From assembly GCA_031308135.1 (NCBI GenBank), contig JAHLJT010000631.1:214715773-214779772 (forward strand): DNA of 64,000 nt, written 5' to 3'. The position numbers and the translations under genes were made by a program. The notes beneath the pieces were generated by a model. The model did not search any database, was not told the origin of the DNA, and was given only the letters and a program-made list of their open reading frames with translations. The DNA comes from Acheta domesticus (taxonomy: Eukaryota; Arthropoda; Insecta; Orthoptera; Gryllidae). Below are positions 32,580 to 47,000 of this stretch, in pieces (the stretch's first letter is position 1; every line of letters begins with the position of its first letter).

Positions 32580-34915
32580 ATAAGTATGCAAAAAAGGTCA
32601 CAAAACATTGACAATTTATTTACTTGTCTCCTATGGACTAATAAATAATTTGCTGAAATTATTATGCTTTGATTGTTCCAAAATACAAAATGGAACCAAA
32701 AGACTACTGAATAGTTCTTAATAGTATCTAGTAGATACATAACCCAAAACATAATTAAGTTAGAACTAATTTATTAGAATATCTGATTTTAGCAAAAAAA
32801 TGGACACAATGCACTTTCCCTCTGGATACAAGAATTGTTTTATGACATTATTTAGCTGTTAACGATAAATCTTCACTACCTTAACACCTGTCAGTGTTGA
32901 TTTACTGAAGAAATTTCAAGCTGCAATGCAAAGGTTGCCTATCTGCACCAATGAAACTTTGTAAGTTGTCAGCCTTTGAAGAGACTGAATAGTAATGATT
33001 CCTGTCTGTTATTTCTATTGCCGTTAATCTTCATACATGTGTAGATGAACATTTTTACAAACTTTTTTTTTCAGTGTTGAAAATTCAGTAAGTACACTGA
33101 GATGATCCAGTTCCATTCAAAATAATTCTATCCTGGAAAAATGGATAGGGAGATAAGAAAGGAAGATAATGTCATAGGAAGAGGATACAGTCTCTAGAAA
33201 CTATATACAAAACATTTTTACGTAACATACTGGCAGATTAAGATAAGGGTCATTACCAGTGTTTGTCATCTGTAACTTTTGTTCAATAGTTGAAAAAATA
33301 TGTGATTAGATGAGCTCAAACCATTTTCATCTACTCTCTTATGATTTTTAACAACTTTTCAGTAATTATCTGATGTGTTATAGTCTGTTTATTATTGCCT
33401 AGAGCTGTGAATTATTCAGTATCAACATAAAAGTTGCTTACATTACAAATCATAATTGTTTCCTTCTGTTTCCTACACGTAACAATGTTGAAGAGATCTA
33501 AGCATAGCAGATAGGTATTAAAGCAATCTATTCTCAATTGATATTATCTCTGTACAAAACAGCACTGTTCCACAGGAATCACGTTGCAAGGAACCAATAG
33601 TGCATGCTTAAGTTTCACCCAGGATAACAACTTCCAGGGAAATGTAATGACCACACACAGTGTAGTTGAATATTAAATGTATATAAAATTCAATTGAACA
33701 GTCTTCTCTCTACAGTCAAACATCACTCCATTATACCTCATCAAATTAATGACATTGAGGTACATCCAAATAAATCCTTCATGTTTAAAAATAATTCATT
33801 TTGATGACTGATATGCTGTATTCTAATGCCATTTGTTTACCAATAAAGAATATTATGTAGAAAAATAAACTACCTGTTATCGGAAGCATGGATGTTCAGC
33901 ACAAAACAAGAAAGGATCTTATCATCCAGAATACAATAATTATTACATCAGATTGACTGATATAAACAACAGTTTGGTTTGGAATATATCTGACATTCAC
34001 AAACAATTAATCCTTACCCCCACCCTATCCCCCAAAACAGTTGGTAACTAAGCTGCACAAAATAATTTAACATTTCACACATCAATACTTTCAATACAAT
34101 GATGAAACATTGATCAAATGACATTTAATTGATTTGGACAATATTATTGTACATTACTCAGCATCAACTAGTAGAAAGGCATTTAGTTAACATTTAGCCT
34201 ATTAAATAAATTTACAAACAAAAAAGTTCAAAATGCTATTTTGGTAGATGGTCTTTTTTGAGAAACATGTTGTCTTATGAAGAATTCATATACAATTACA
34301 CAGCTTAAAAGCTATGAAAAACACATTAAAACAATGTTTTTCAAGCAAAATACTATATACTGCTGTTTTACTACAGAGGCACAAATGGTAGTTTAACATC
34401 ATAATATAGCAGAATCTAGGTACTTCAACAAATGTTCACAAGTGCCTTTAAATATGTACAACTCTCTAGTGTATTAATCTTAACTCTCTTCTGTAGTAAT
34501 TTAAATTTAGAGGAGAATTTTTAGAGAAGTTCTTGTGATAACATAACATGCCAATAAAACTAGCACTCAGATTAATGAGGGTTTATTTTTAGTGCTTATG
34601 TAACAAAAGTTGCTAATGTCATTCTCAAAAATATAAGATAATATACTCTACAAGCTCAAAATTCGTTCATTAGCACCTTGCTGTTTACACTTATGGGAGC
34701 ATTTTTCTTCTTATTTTCATTTTATGTTGAAAAAAATCATACACCTTTACAGTGAGTGAGGGTACATATGAACTGCCACATTGGCCTTCTAAAGCTTATT
34801 AAGGCCATATGCCTAAGACTTCATTAAACACAAGGAGGCATTTCTTCAATAACACTGTGTACAAGTCAGAAAAAGTGGAAAATGGCTTTTGTGATGACAG
34901 GGACATGTGACATGC
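32580..34915. other. ALIX 3' flank / probable 3' UTR, no other gene seen
   Basis: An AT-rich stretch downstream of the ALIX stop. It holds no conserved coding signal and no recognisable transposon termini; part of it is presumably ALIX 3' UTR. Confidence 0.5.
34582..34587 (-). other. Candidate ALIX polyadenylation signal
   Basis: AATAAA on the minus strand about 330 nt downstream of the ALIX stop codon. Other AT-rich candidates exist further downstream, so the true cleavage site is not established. Confidence 0.4.
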
Positions 34916-35010
34916 TCACCATGGGCGACTACCTTGAGGTGGCTGTTGTTGCTGCTGGGGATAAGGGTAACCAGCAGGCCAAGCTTGGGGTTGAGGAAAC
35001 GGGTAGTATC
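34916..35010 (-). CDS. ALIX: ALIX terminal coding exon 15 (residues 817-847)
   Basis: The acceptor is TTCTTTCAG; the exon encodes [18 protein letters not shown], a short glutamine run and GSRPW, then TGA. It resembles the Tyr/Pro/Gln-rich human C-terminus (SYPFPQPPQQSYYPQQ). The preceding 2.9-kb intron has no other coding signal that I can see. Confidence 0.9.
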
Positions 35011-38000
35011 CTGAAAGAATATCACATTACAAAGTATATGTTATGTAAAAGAATATAATACAGAAAGAATAAACTGAATTTCACACCAATGAAGTAGTCT
35101 AATTTTTTCTTGGGCCTCCAAAGTTTTGTTAAGTTATGGCTCCAAACATTTGAATGAAAAAACAGCAATTTGGCTTCTAAAATACCTTTGCAAGATGAAA
35201 TACGAACTCGTCACAACAAATACAAAAATAGGAACATAATATCATAAAATGCACACACATTTCTATTCTCTTCTAAAATTCAACTGAAGGCAAATTATTA
35301 AAAGAAACATTCTTCATAAAGGAGAAGATCTTGAAAAATAGTATACAAGAAAGTAAAAATTGATAGAAACAACAAATTACAAGTAGTTACAATAAAATGT
35401 TCAGATAATTCAGTAATGTGTTATTTATTAGAGAATCAATTGGACAAAATAATATAAAATGATTAATTAGCACAGTCTGAAGGCAAAAGATACAATTGCC
35501 TTCATACCCAATTGCTTGGGTTTGAAACACTTTAGAGTCAAAGACTGAAGGAATCTTCTATACTTCAGACATATTTTTTATTTTTTTTGATTTTATTGTT
35601 CACTCTTAAGAAGTGTATGTCTAACGTCATCAAGCAAATTAAAATATATACTTTCACTGTTTTGTTGTAATGTTGAAATTATTTCTACCATTGGGTGACT
35701 TAATAGTGAAGGGTTGAATCCACTTGAAAGAAAGCTCAAATTGGCCACAAATGGCAAAAATCAGAAAAATTATGCAATACAATGATGCTCCAAAAGCAAG
35801 TAAAAATCAATGGTGTGGAGTACTACTGTTGCCAGAATGGTGTATGTACAAACAATACAATTGTATTTAAAGACATTCTTCACAATTTTGGTTTCCCCTT
35901 CTTCTATTTATTCTTCAAAAGTATAATGGATTTTCACAATATTTACTAACATAATAAACCTAAAACAATCAACATATCATCACCCACAACAAGGATGAAC
36001 ACACCTGGGTGTATCAAATCATTCCTTAGGAAGTCCAAACATTTTTTTTTCAAATTTTCCTATTAATAGTGCACTTGAAACTTCTCCAAACCCTTTTCCA
36101 TTAGAATATGTTTGTAGTTTCTTCTTGTTTATTATTAGATATTTAAATATATTATTGGTGACACTATTATATCTCTTTGAATATAAGGCACTTCCTTTTT
36201 TAGAATTTGGATAGTTGAAATTAAAATTGCAATTCAAAGAAAGAAAAAAAACAACAAAAAACAAAAGTCAACCCAAAACTTGTGTAATTTATAATAAAGA
36301 ATTGCAAAAAATTATTTTTACTAGGTATTACAATCAAAATTGTATTGATTTATTGATATAATAAAGTATATATGCAAAAAGTGTTTGTAAAGTGTCTGCA
36401 TCTATCACAATTTACCACAATGATTTGTAAGAGAAAACATGTTTCATTGCATAAATATGTTGGAGGAAAAATTTCTAACTTTTGAAGGAATGTTACAAGA
36501 TGTTCTTAAATACATTTAAAAAGGAGAAATTTCTCTACAACACATTACTGCTAGAGGGCACATATATAATGGAGATTAGGAATTAAGGGCATGAAAACTT
36601 TTGACATTGCCAGCTGAGTGTGCATTGGAAAGAGGGAGGCAAAAGGATTACCAAGCAAAGGGGCAAACGCATTTGAGTGATGAAAGAGAAAGAATACTGA
36701 GTATACATGTTGATTTATATTCTCTGTAAATAAAGTTAATTAACTGTTGTGTAAAGTGTTCATTTCAAAGAAATTTCAGTATTCTATTTCCACAAATCTA
36801 TACAAATTATTTTTTCCCCAGAGCTCAAGCAATGATTAGGGTGACCCAGGTATTTTAGGCTCCTTAGATCAGAAGAAACAGCATTATTTTAATATTTGTT
36901 AAACAATTCAAAAGGGAATTTAAGTATTTTATTCCCCTTTCTTTCAAACCATTTCAAAGGTAAACTGCTGAGGTTGTATTGATAAAGATTACAGAAATGT
37001 ATCAAAATCTTGAAAAGCAACTATCTGTAATAAAAAAATTTTTGAGGGGAAATACATGGAAAAAAGAATATTACAAATCTGAAAGTAGAAAACAATATAC
37101 TAAAACAATGTTATGGGTTTAGGGGGAAACAAAAAGAAGAGGTTATTACGTTAATGGTTTATTACAACAAATAATGGAACATATGATACTGTTAAAGCAA
37201 TATGAAAATTAAAAAATACAAGATAAAAAGCTTGTAAAATTTGAGCATGAGAATTACAGAAAATACAAGCTCTAATCTCATAATGAGAATCACATTTGTG
37301 CAGATAGCTTAAATGCTTGTTTTTCACACTGGTTAAAATATAAAATTAACTGCTCTGAGTGAGAATTCTCTCCTGGAGAAGTAGCGAGTTCACAGAAAAC
37401 AGACATAAAATACAGTGAGGCAATATATTTTGAAAGAACATATGCATTCTTTTTTTTTTGTAGAAAGTGATATCTTTCTTCAATACTTCATACCTCATTC
37501 CAGCACCATAGTAAGTCAACTTTAATTTTAAAAAATGTGGGAGGATAAATATTCCTCCTCCTAGTCTGTCCCTGCCTGCCTACCTATAATAATTCCTCCT
37601 CCTAGTCTGTATTATTTCAGTCTTATAATTACAATACCATATTCTCTTGAATAATTTAGCATTTCAAAAGCAGAATATGTGACAGCATTGTTTCACAAAC
37701 CATTAAATCTACAAACTGATTATATGCATGTTCTTGTGATTAAAATAGCAGATATTTATAAACATTTTGATAGAACCACACTTCTTATATAAGATAAAAT
37801 ACATCAGATCCTTTTTCCCATGAGATACACCACATGTATATTTGAGGATTTTTTCAAGACAGACAACATGTTTCAGGTCGAGACTCACCTTGCTGAGGAT
37901 ATGGCATTGGAGCCCCACCATAAGGGTTGTAACCAGCTGGCATTGGAGGTGGCACATATGTAGGGTATGGAGCACCTGGTGCTGCTCCGTAGGGAAGAGG

Positions 38001-41000
38001 CATAGCACCAGGGTAAAGAGGATAGGGTGGGGCAGCCGCTGCAGCAGAAGCAGCAGGAACTTCAGGCTGAGTTACACCAGCTGGTGCTGCAGGGGGTGGA
38101 GGCCGGGGAGGAGGAGCCTTCCTTGCATCTGAAACAAGAAACAAGACAAACTTAATTGCCAATTCATACAGATCCTTATGCAGGGTCAAATTCAACAACA
38201 CAAAGTCACATAAAGCTAATATAAAAAAACAAAGGAGAACAAAAGAGAAAGCAATTGAGAAACAAAACTTCAATATTGGAGCTAGATATTTTTTTTAATG
38301 GACTCTATTGTTGTATTAGCTCTAGTATCTCAATATTAGAACTTTAAATCACGAGGCGAGGTGAGGCTGAGGCGGGGCGGGGCGGGGCATGGACGGGACG
38401 GGACCTGCGGAACAGTGTAGAAGAGAAGAAGAAGGTTCTGCATTAAAATTATATACTGATAAATTTGAACCTGTCTTAAGAAAAAAATGTTTTAGCTATT
38501 TTCAAAATTTGAACCTTTTGTCATAGAAAATGCTTTTATTTTCGAAAAACTTCTTAAGAAAACATCTAAAGCAACATGAATTTGCATATGAAGTAAATGT
38601 AAAACATGCCCATAATGTAATTGCTTATGACTTGTGATATTTAAAAAATAGTACAATTGTGTAATATGAAAAAACAAAAAAATACATAAAAATTGCATTT
38701 ATACTATATTCATGCTTGCCTATTCTGAGCAATTACCAGTATCTGTACAAAAAAGTTAAAGAAAAAGTATGGAGTTTCTGATAAAATCTTGTTTTCATTA
38801 TTGCCCATATTTCATTCAAATACCACGAAAACTACTGTTTTTTCATAAGTAGTATCACGAGAAGTGCTGTGATATTTAATGTGACTATTGCTATCGTTAT
38901 CTTAAAAAGGTAAACAAAGTTTTTACAGCGATAAAAAAAGGTAAACAAACTGATGGCGATAAACATCTGGGATTGGTTTAATTTGAATATATCTGTGCTT
39001 AGCATTGGCTGCTTACGACGTAGACAGACATGAGTGAAATAGAAAAATATAGCACAGACATTAATTAAAGAACAACTTTGGAAAACAAAGGATATAATCA
39101 AAGAAGGGAGTGAAAAGTGTCCCCAAACCAAAACAATAATCACAATGCTCTTAAGAAAGAGAATAAAAAAAATGTTGTAGATTCCCAAAAAATCAGCCTT
39201 TTAGCGTAATCTGTTGCAGACATACAAAGAGAAACGTGTTTTTCATTTTTTATCTCAGCTTCTATTGCATGTCTATTGCTGAACAAATTTGCAGACTGGG
39301 AAAAAAATAGTTGAATTTGAAGGCATTTTGTCAACCAATTTTGACCCCAAATTCAAAGAGAATAAAGTAAATAATTTTTTGAAATTGATTTTTGATACGA
39401 TAAGGTTGGATTACTATCTTGGTTTTCACCTTAGAATGTGTTTTACAACATTCTATAACATATTTTTTTTCAGATTTTTAAACAATGTGGACAATAGTAA
39501 AAAACAATTAAAACCAATTTTATCAGTTTAAAAATTTAAAATTCATGCCAAAATGTGGTTGAAAAAAAAGTTTCTACCAATATTTAACACAGATTCAATC
39601 ACGACACATGAACTTGAAATATTATAGGTGTTACAATGATCGTAAACGTATCAAACACAATCTCAATATCCATGGTGGAAAGAGACTGGTGGGTTTTTGG
39701 ACATCCTACTTCATCCAATGAGCATCAGGTACAAGTTTGCATCATGGTATTAGCGGGAATTTTAAATGCCTAAATTATCACAGATTCCACTCTGGCCTGA
39801 AGTTTCCTCTGAATTTGGGTACTGAGCACTGCTTGACAGGCTGATTGATCGCTCAGAGATAGTCTCAGGAGTCTGAGTAGGTGGATGGCACTTGGAAAAG
39901 GAATGTTCGGTTGGATAGTCGACTAGTATCAATCTTCATGTGGGGTCGGATTGGAAATGGAGGCTTGGTTAGGCTTTGATGGCTGAGTAACTTTCTTTGT
40001 ATGCTCTTTATATTTCGTGAAAATTATTACTAGTACATGATTGCTAGTTTCATCAGTCTGTCCTCAGTCTTTTTTCGGGTTTGGTGGTTCTTTTTTATGG
40101 CTTCAGAGCTACACTAGTCACAGCAATTTGTTCAAGTTCATGGCCATTCAATTTCTATGTTCGAAGTACCATCTGAAGTACCAGAGTAATCTGGGTCTGC
40201 TTCTGTGTAATGACTTCGTAAATGATCTACCATAGGTTTTTGGAATGCAGCGAGATTCTGTTGTATGTTGACAATGCCAAGATTTTGAGAGAGGTGTGCA
40301 ATCATGGTGACGCTTGCCTATTGCAAAGAGATATGGACAGATTGAATGACTGAAGATGTAATTTATTGCCAATAGAATCGTAAATGCCTGGAACACCTTA
40401 CCACAAAGTCACGTATCCATGAGAAATGTAATGGCATTCAAGAGGAAACTGGATCAAGACAACCAAGAAATTGAAGTGTCCTGATAAACTCTAAGTGTCC
40501 TGATACTCACTAAGTGACCTTATAAACTGATAAACTACGTATCATTATATATGATGTGAAGTAATTGTAGATTATGCATACCAGCTTTGCTGCTGACGTA
40601 CAATAAATAAATAAATAATGACATGCTTTTTAATGCATACAAACTCTCTGGGATGACATACATATCTAGATCTGACTTCCAGTATGCCTACTCAATAGAG
40701 GATGTGATCTTTGACAAAGATTGACATCACTGATTTGGAGTTACTTTCAACTCTAAGGCTAGCTCTTATACTGATTCTACCGAAATCTGCAAGAAGGGTT
40801 TGAAAAGGATGGGAAGATATTCTCAGAAACTCCATTTCTTTCCGTAATCCTGATATCATACAGTGACTGTACAAGACATTGATTATACCTCAAATACAAC
40901 AGTATTGTTTGGAACCCTGTTACACACCACCAGATGATACTTGAGAAGGTTTGGCACAGGCTTGTGAGAACTGTGGCATGGTACCCTCATTACCATCTAA

Positions 41001-44000
41001 GATCACAACAGTGTTATTATAGTGACAGTGTGCTAGGCATCCTTGGGTGATGTCTGATTGCATGTTTTCAAAGAAGCTAATCCATAATGACATTAACTTA
41101 TGGTGGAAAGTTATGAATGAGTTACTCTGGTGCACCAATTTTTGCCCATTGAATTGCATCAATTTGCATCACAAACAATATGACCACAGTATGTGCACTT
41201 CTTTGAACAGCCAGACCAGACACTGGCCACCATGTTGCATGAAGAGCATGAAGAATTGAAACATTTTGAAAGTGGTACAAAGTGACAATTTTCAATGGTA
41301 ACCAACCAAAAATAACACAATGAAGGTGTATAAGATGCAATATTGAAAAGAAAAGCTTCATAAATCTGTTTCAATGTCTTGTAACAAGGCGATAATTTTG
41401 GTATCTGGCTGCATTTAAAATTCCTGCTAATATTGTGACTCAAACTGTTGTCTGAAGCTTATTGGCCGAACTCTGATATGATGCGCAACAACCTCCGCTG
41501 AGATTAACTGCCCTGAACTTCTGTCCTAGAGTATTTACACTGAAAGTGAGGGTTCATTCCCTATTCACTGTGAGATGATACAGGTCTAAGGTTGGTGAAA
41601 ACAACACCTTTAACCAGGTCCCTAGAACTGCTAATATTCTTCTTAGAGATTTTGAAGAAGAGACGTTATTGCATACTTAGCTTTCTGTCATGTACCTTCG
41701 CTGATTATGGCCGAACCATTGGCATTTCAAACATTGAAAAACGTTAGGAACATATTGCTCCATGTAAATATTGTAAAAAGTGGATGAGATTCTTTCAGGG
41801 AAGGATGAGAGACTGAATATTAAAATCAGATTGGGAGTGGGGATCTTTCTCCCAAACTCCTTCCTCTTCATTCTGAACATTTCCATGATTAGTTTCTGAT
41901 ACAAAATCCTCATGTCTGATAACTCCTTTACAAAGGTTAAGGGTGAGTGGTCACTTCCACCTGGAGGTCAGGAACCTGTTATTTATTATTTTTTTTTCAA
42001 TCTGTTTGTTGATGTGAGCTTGAAAGACAACGGTCCTTTACCTTGGTTTAACACAACTGCTTTTAGCTTCCCAAATGAATTCTCTAGCTTGAGCCAGATG
42101 GACTGCATTGACCTTTTTTAACCCTTTATGTCCTCACGGTACTTGTAGGTACCACTATGTTTAAGCGCCACAACAATGGGTACACTGCCAGGCATCGAGC
42201 CTATTCTGAGAATTAACAATTCCTGGGAATGTTATTAGTTATTGTCAGATAAACTTGATGCGAAACATTTAATTTTCTCTTTCCTTGAAACTAGAATATG
42301 TCGATAGGCATCACTGAAAAGTCGTGTTCTCTGAACGTTGATTCAAGACTTTATTGAATCACCATTTTCAGTTTTTAATTCTTATTGCAATTGCCTATTT
42401 TATTTATTTTATTCTCTGTTCTCAGGTAATGTAATCTATAAAATAATTTACATAATTTTTTCATTGGTATTGTTTATTTTATAAATTTACTTTTTGGAAC
42501 TAGAAAGTACGGTCAGAACTCTGGCGCATTCAAATACAAACATTTTGCTAAACATAACGCCACTTTTTCTGGTGTAAATATTTACGGTTATATCTGTAGG
42601 TGTAAAATGCCGCTGCCTACATTGACAGAAGATGAAATAACAATTGTTTTGGAAGAAATACTATCTGATGTAGACACCCCTGAGGAGTGCAGCTCTGATG
42701 ATAATGATAAGACAAATGATATTTCTGCACCTTCGTCCGCTTTATTTACAGAGACAGAAAGTCAAAAAAATGGTGGCATAGACTATTTTTTGCTCTGATT
42801 GAAATAGCATTTGTAAATTCATTTGTCATTTACAAAGACATAAATGGGGAATTGTCCCTTTTAGATTTTAGAAGAAAATTAGCAATGGGCCTAATTGCGA
42901 ATGGAAGCACTCCTAACAAAAAGAGGGGTAGACTATCATCATCACCATCGTCATCAAATTCTCCATCTCCCGAGTCAAATCGCCGGAAGAAAGGAGGATT
43001 TTCGGTATCTAAAGATATCAGAAAACAAAATACAGGTGCCCATTGGCCTATTCTTGTCTCCCAAAGAGGAAGATGTGAATTATGTACAACTAAAAAATTC
43101 AATCAAGACCTCATTCTAAATGTTCATTTTGCTGAGTTTTCCTTTGCTGCAATGAAAGAAAAAATTGTTTTTCAGAACATCATCAAATATAAAAAATAAA
43201 CAAATATTAAAATAAAAAATCATTTTTATTTGCCTACCCACAGCTCCTGATGGTACTTAGAAGTACCAAGGCCAAAATTTCCAAAATTATATATTTGAAC
43301 TCTTTTCTTTTTCTTTCATTGCTTATTCAATATCATAATGTATCATATGAAATAAAAAAATTAAATTTTTTCTTTCACAAATTAATTCAGGACTGAAAGG
43401 GTTAAAGGGTTTCCCTTCTGTAGCGCATGTCATAAGGAGAAAACGTGGGTTTCATCAGTCTGTCCTCTTCTCAAAGAAATAAGCTTGTCAAAACAACAGT
43501 CCATTCAAAATACCTCTTCCTTCCAGAACAGGGCAAGAAAGGGGCATGGATAGGAACTATCCAATTATACCGATTTGATTCCAGAATTGATTTTTTCTTT
43601 CCTTTCCAGTGGAAATGGTATTCGATTCCTTTGCTTCCAATTCTTGATGGAATAGACTCCAAAAGTATATAAAAGAGCATATTCCTGGGCTTTTGTTGTA
43701 TTTCTCAGGATTTTTGTAGTTTGCCTTAATTATTAAAGTACTTATTAATTCTATAGAAGTCCTTGTTGTATTTGAATTCAACCCCCACCATTCCTCCACC
43801 TTCCGCTTCTTTCAAACTAAACCTCTTGGTTCAAATTAGGTTTTTAGCATCTAAATTAAAAAAAAAAAACTTTTCCTGTCTAGATCGTGTTGTGAGAAGT
43901 TGTGTTTCTCTGAATCCTTCATAATTTCATTTCAATTAGTTCATACTATTGTTGATGTTATAATCTATTATATTTTTCATTTATGTTCTATTATATTGTT

Positions 44001-47000
44001 TCATTCTATTTTTTTATTTCAGTTGTATTATTTCATCTATTATATTTTTTCGACCACATAATTAATTATTATTGTTATTAAAATTTAATAAATTAACACC
44101 TGGTTATTTAATTAAATAGTAATTGCTCGATTCCTGAATAAATATATACATTGAATGATGTTCTCATGTGATTCGATTCCTTAGGGAATAGAATCTTTTC
44201 TTTCAATTCAATTCTAAAATCCAACTTTTCAATCCTGGGATCGATTCCTTTACAGGAATTGAAAGTCCCTAGGCATGGCTTACATTCTGTATGATAAAAA
44301 TTGTTTTGTCTCTGTGCTTCCCACCCACCATGAAGTCCAAGGGGCAGACCACTGGAGTGCCAGGTTCGTCATGGACATATAGTTTGGGGATGACACAGCT
44401 CTGCCCCACCATGTTCCTCCCCTCTCACTCTGAAGTTCAGTCAGAGATTGAGTCCAAGCCAAATGATGGGGAGTGGGTTTTATAGCAATTTTTGTAACTT
44501 TGCCCCTAACAGGAATCAGGTGTTTTGCTGCCATGCAATCGGGAGCTTATATTTCACTAGAGACGTCACTATGGTGACGTTTAAGCTCCCAATTGGATGA
44601 AACCAATTGGATGAATTGGTCAACAGCTGATCCTGTCAGGGGCAAAGTTATAGATAGATAGACAGATATTTATTTCCGCAAATAGGTTTATGCAACCTGG
44701 TGGCAGAACACTAAAATTTACATTATTATTAAAAATTACATACTATAATTAAGAATTAAATACAATGTAACTTAAAATAATTTGAAGACCGTAATATTAA
44801 TAATAATATGATAACAGTGATGACAATAAAGGCTTTAACAACAATAACCGCATTAATTCTTCATTTTATGGTGGTCTTCTACAGATATTTTACATCAATA
44901 AATACACGACTTTTTATTACAATGACGACCACTCCACTCCACTTCACTTCACTTCACAACAATTGCACTTCACTTCTCTTTCTACTTCAGTATTGCACTA
45001 CTCTTCACAACACGTCACCACACTTCAATACGAAAACTACTTAAAATATAATTATATATTTAATAAAGTAATGCATTTAATAAATATTACAATAGTAATG
45101 ACGGTAACAGTAATTAATAATAATGATAATAAAATAACTGTTTTAATAAACCTAAATTACTTGATAAATATCTTGGTTAATTTACTTTTAAATCTTTGAA
45201 CACCTTGAGGAAAGGGTTCCAAGGCTGTCGCATGCAACTTATTCCAGTCCGTTATTGTTCTATTTGTAAAGGAAAATTTTCCAACATCTGTTCTCTGTGG
45301 CCTGAACTGAATTTTGTGCTTGTGATCCCCTCTACTAAAGTATGTGGGTTTACCGAGCCTGATGTGGATATCTTTCCACGCTGGATAACCGGCATACGCA
45401 TTGTACAAAGCACAGTGTCTTGCCTTAACCCTCCTGATTTCTAGAGATTCCCATTCTACTTTCTTCCTATTGCTTCGGAAAATAAGTTTACACGCTCTTC
45501 TCTGTACTCTATTCAAATATTCCGTTTGTGAGATTCTGTAAGGGTCCCAACATACCATCCCGTATTCCATTAATGGGCGAACTAGAGATAAGTAAGCTAA
45601 TTCTCTCGCTTGCGCAGTACTCTTTTTTTAGTATTCGCATAGTAAAATGCAAAGATCTCCATGCTTTCCCTACGACAGAATTTACCTGATTTTCCCAACT
45701 CCGTTTGCAATCAAAAATTATTCCTAGATACTTACAAGACAAGACTCTTGGAATATTTTCGTTGCCTAAATGGTATTGTGTTTCACCGTGTCTCTGGCAG
45801 GTATCAGCTGTTGACAGTTTCATCCAATCAGGAGCTTATATGTTGCAATAATCATGTCACTACAGTGACATTCAAGCTCCCGATTGGATGAAACCGTCAA
45901 CAGCTGTCACCTTCCAGAGGTAGAGTTGAATAAATCACAGTATATTGCTTTTAGTGTTTTGACCTGTGTTTCCAATTGTTACTTTCCCGTATACGTATGT
46001 ATATACGTAATATAGAGGAAGTAATGTAATACTGCAGAAAATTGACTTCGAGATTTCAACAGAAACGCACATTTTGGGGTCCCCTGATCCCGAAGTTTTT
46101 TTTCCCCTCCGTCTATCTCTCTGCCCGACCGCCCTTCCGTGAATAGCGCCAAACTATTCATATAATTTTTGCCAAAATAATTAATCCCCAATCCACCTGG
46201 TTCCACTCAAAGCTCTGCAGTTTCGAAAAACATTCTTAATTTTTATTGGTACTTTACACGAAGCCCCTGCGACATTTTCAAAATTTTCTCAAAAATGGCT
46301 CCAAATTTTTTCTTTAAATTTCTTGTAAGAATGGAGTGAAATTCACTTACAGAGGTGGCACAGTTAAGAATTTCACTTTAACTGAATTTTCGAAAATTGA
46401 AAAAGTATGTAGTTTTTTTGGTGTTTTTCTACATCTACAAATTGAAGATAGAAATTTTTCCTTCCAATAAAATTTTGTCTCCATAATTAGTTCTTTCATT
46501 AACGTTATACACTTAAAAAAACAGGTTTTCGCGCGATATTACGTGAAATATTAAACATTTACACAAACAAGCTTTTCTCAAATACAACTCCAAAATTTTT
46601 CTTTTAACTTTTGGGAGAGAGAGTTATAAATGTGATAGTTATATTAAGATGACAAACATTATTTTTATCTGTTCTTTAGTTTTTTCAAAAATTACACAAA
46701 TGTAATTTTTTTATAACTGTCATATCAATATTTACGTTGGAGGTGATTTGTTCACATAATCCAGTTATGAGCACATGTGCTTTAAATGTCAAGTTCACTC
46801 AACAGATCTGGCTAAATGGGCTCTGGAATCAACTAATTTATGTTTTCTCAAGTTTAAAATAGTGTACAAATCATACTAACCCACTAAAAATATGATAACA
46901 TTTCATTAAACATGTCAAAAAACCTATTTCCCACTTATAAGAGACAAAATCCCGTACCCCCGGTGTCTCTTGTAAAGGGGTTTTACGTATATTTAATTGC

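Noticed and set aside
37842..38132. Arg/Ser/Trp-rich plus-strand ORF
   Set aside because: Exact antisense of the ALIX proline-rich exon; no independent support.
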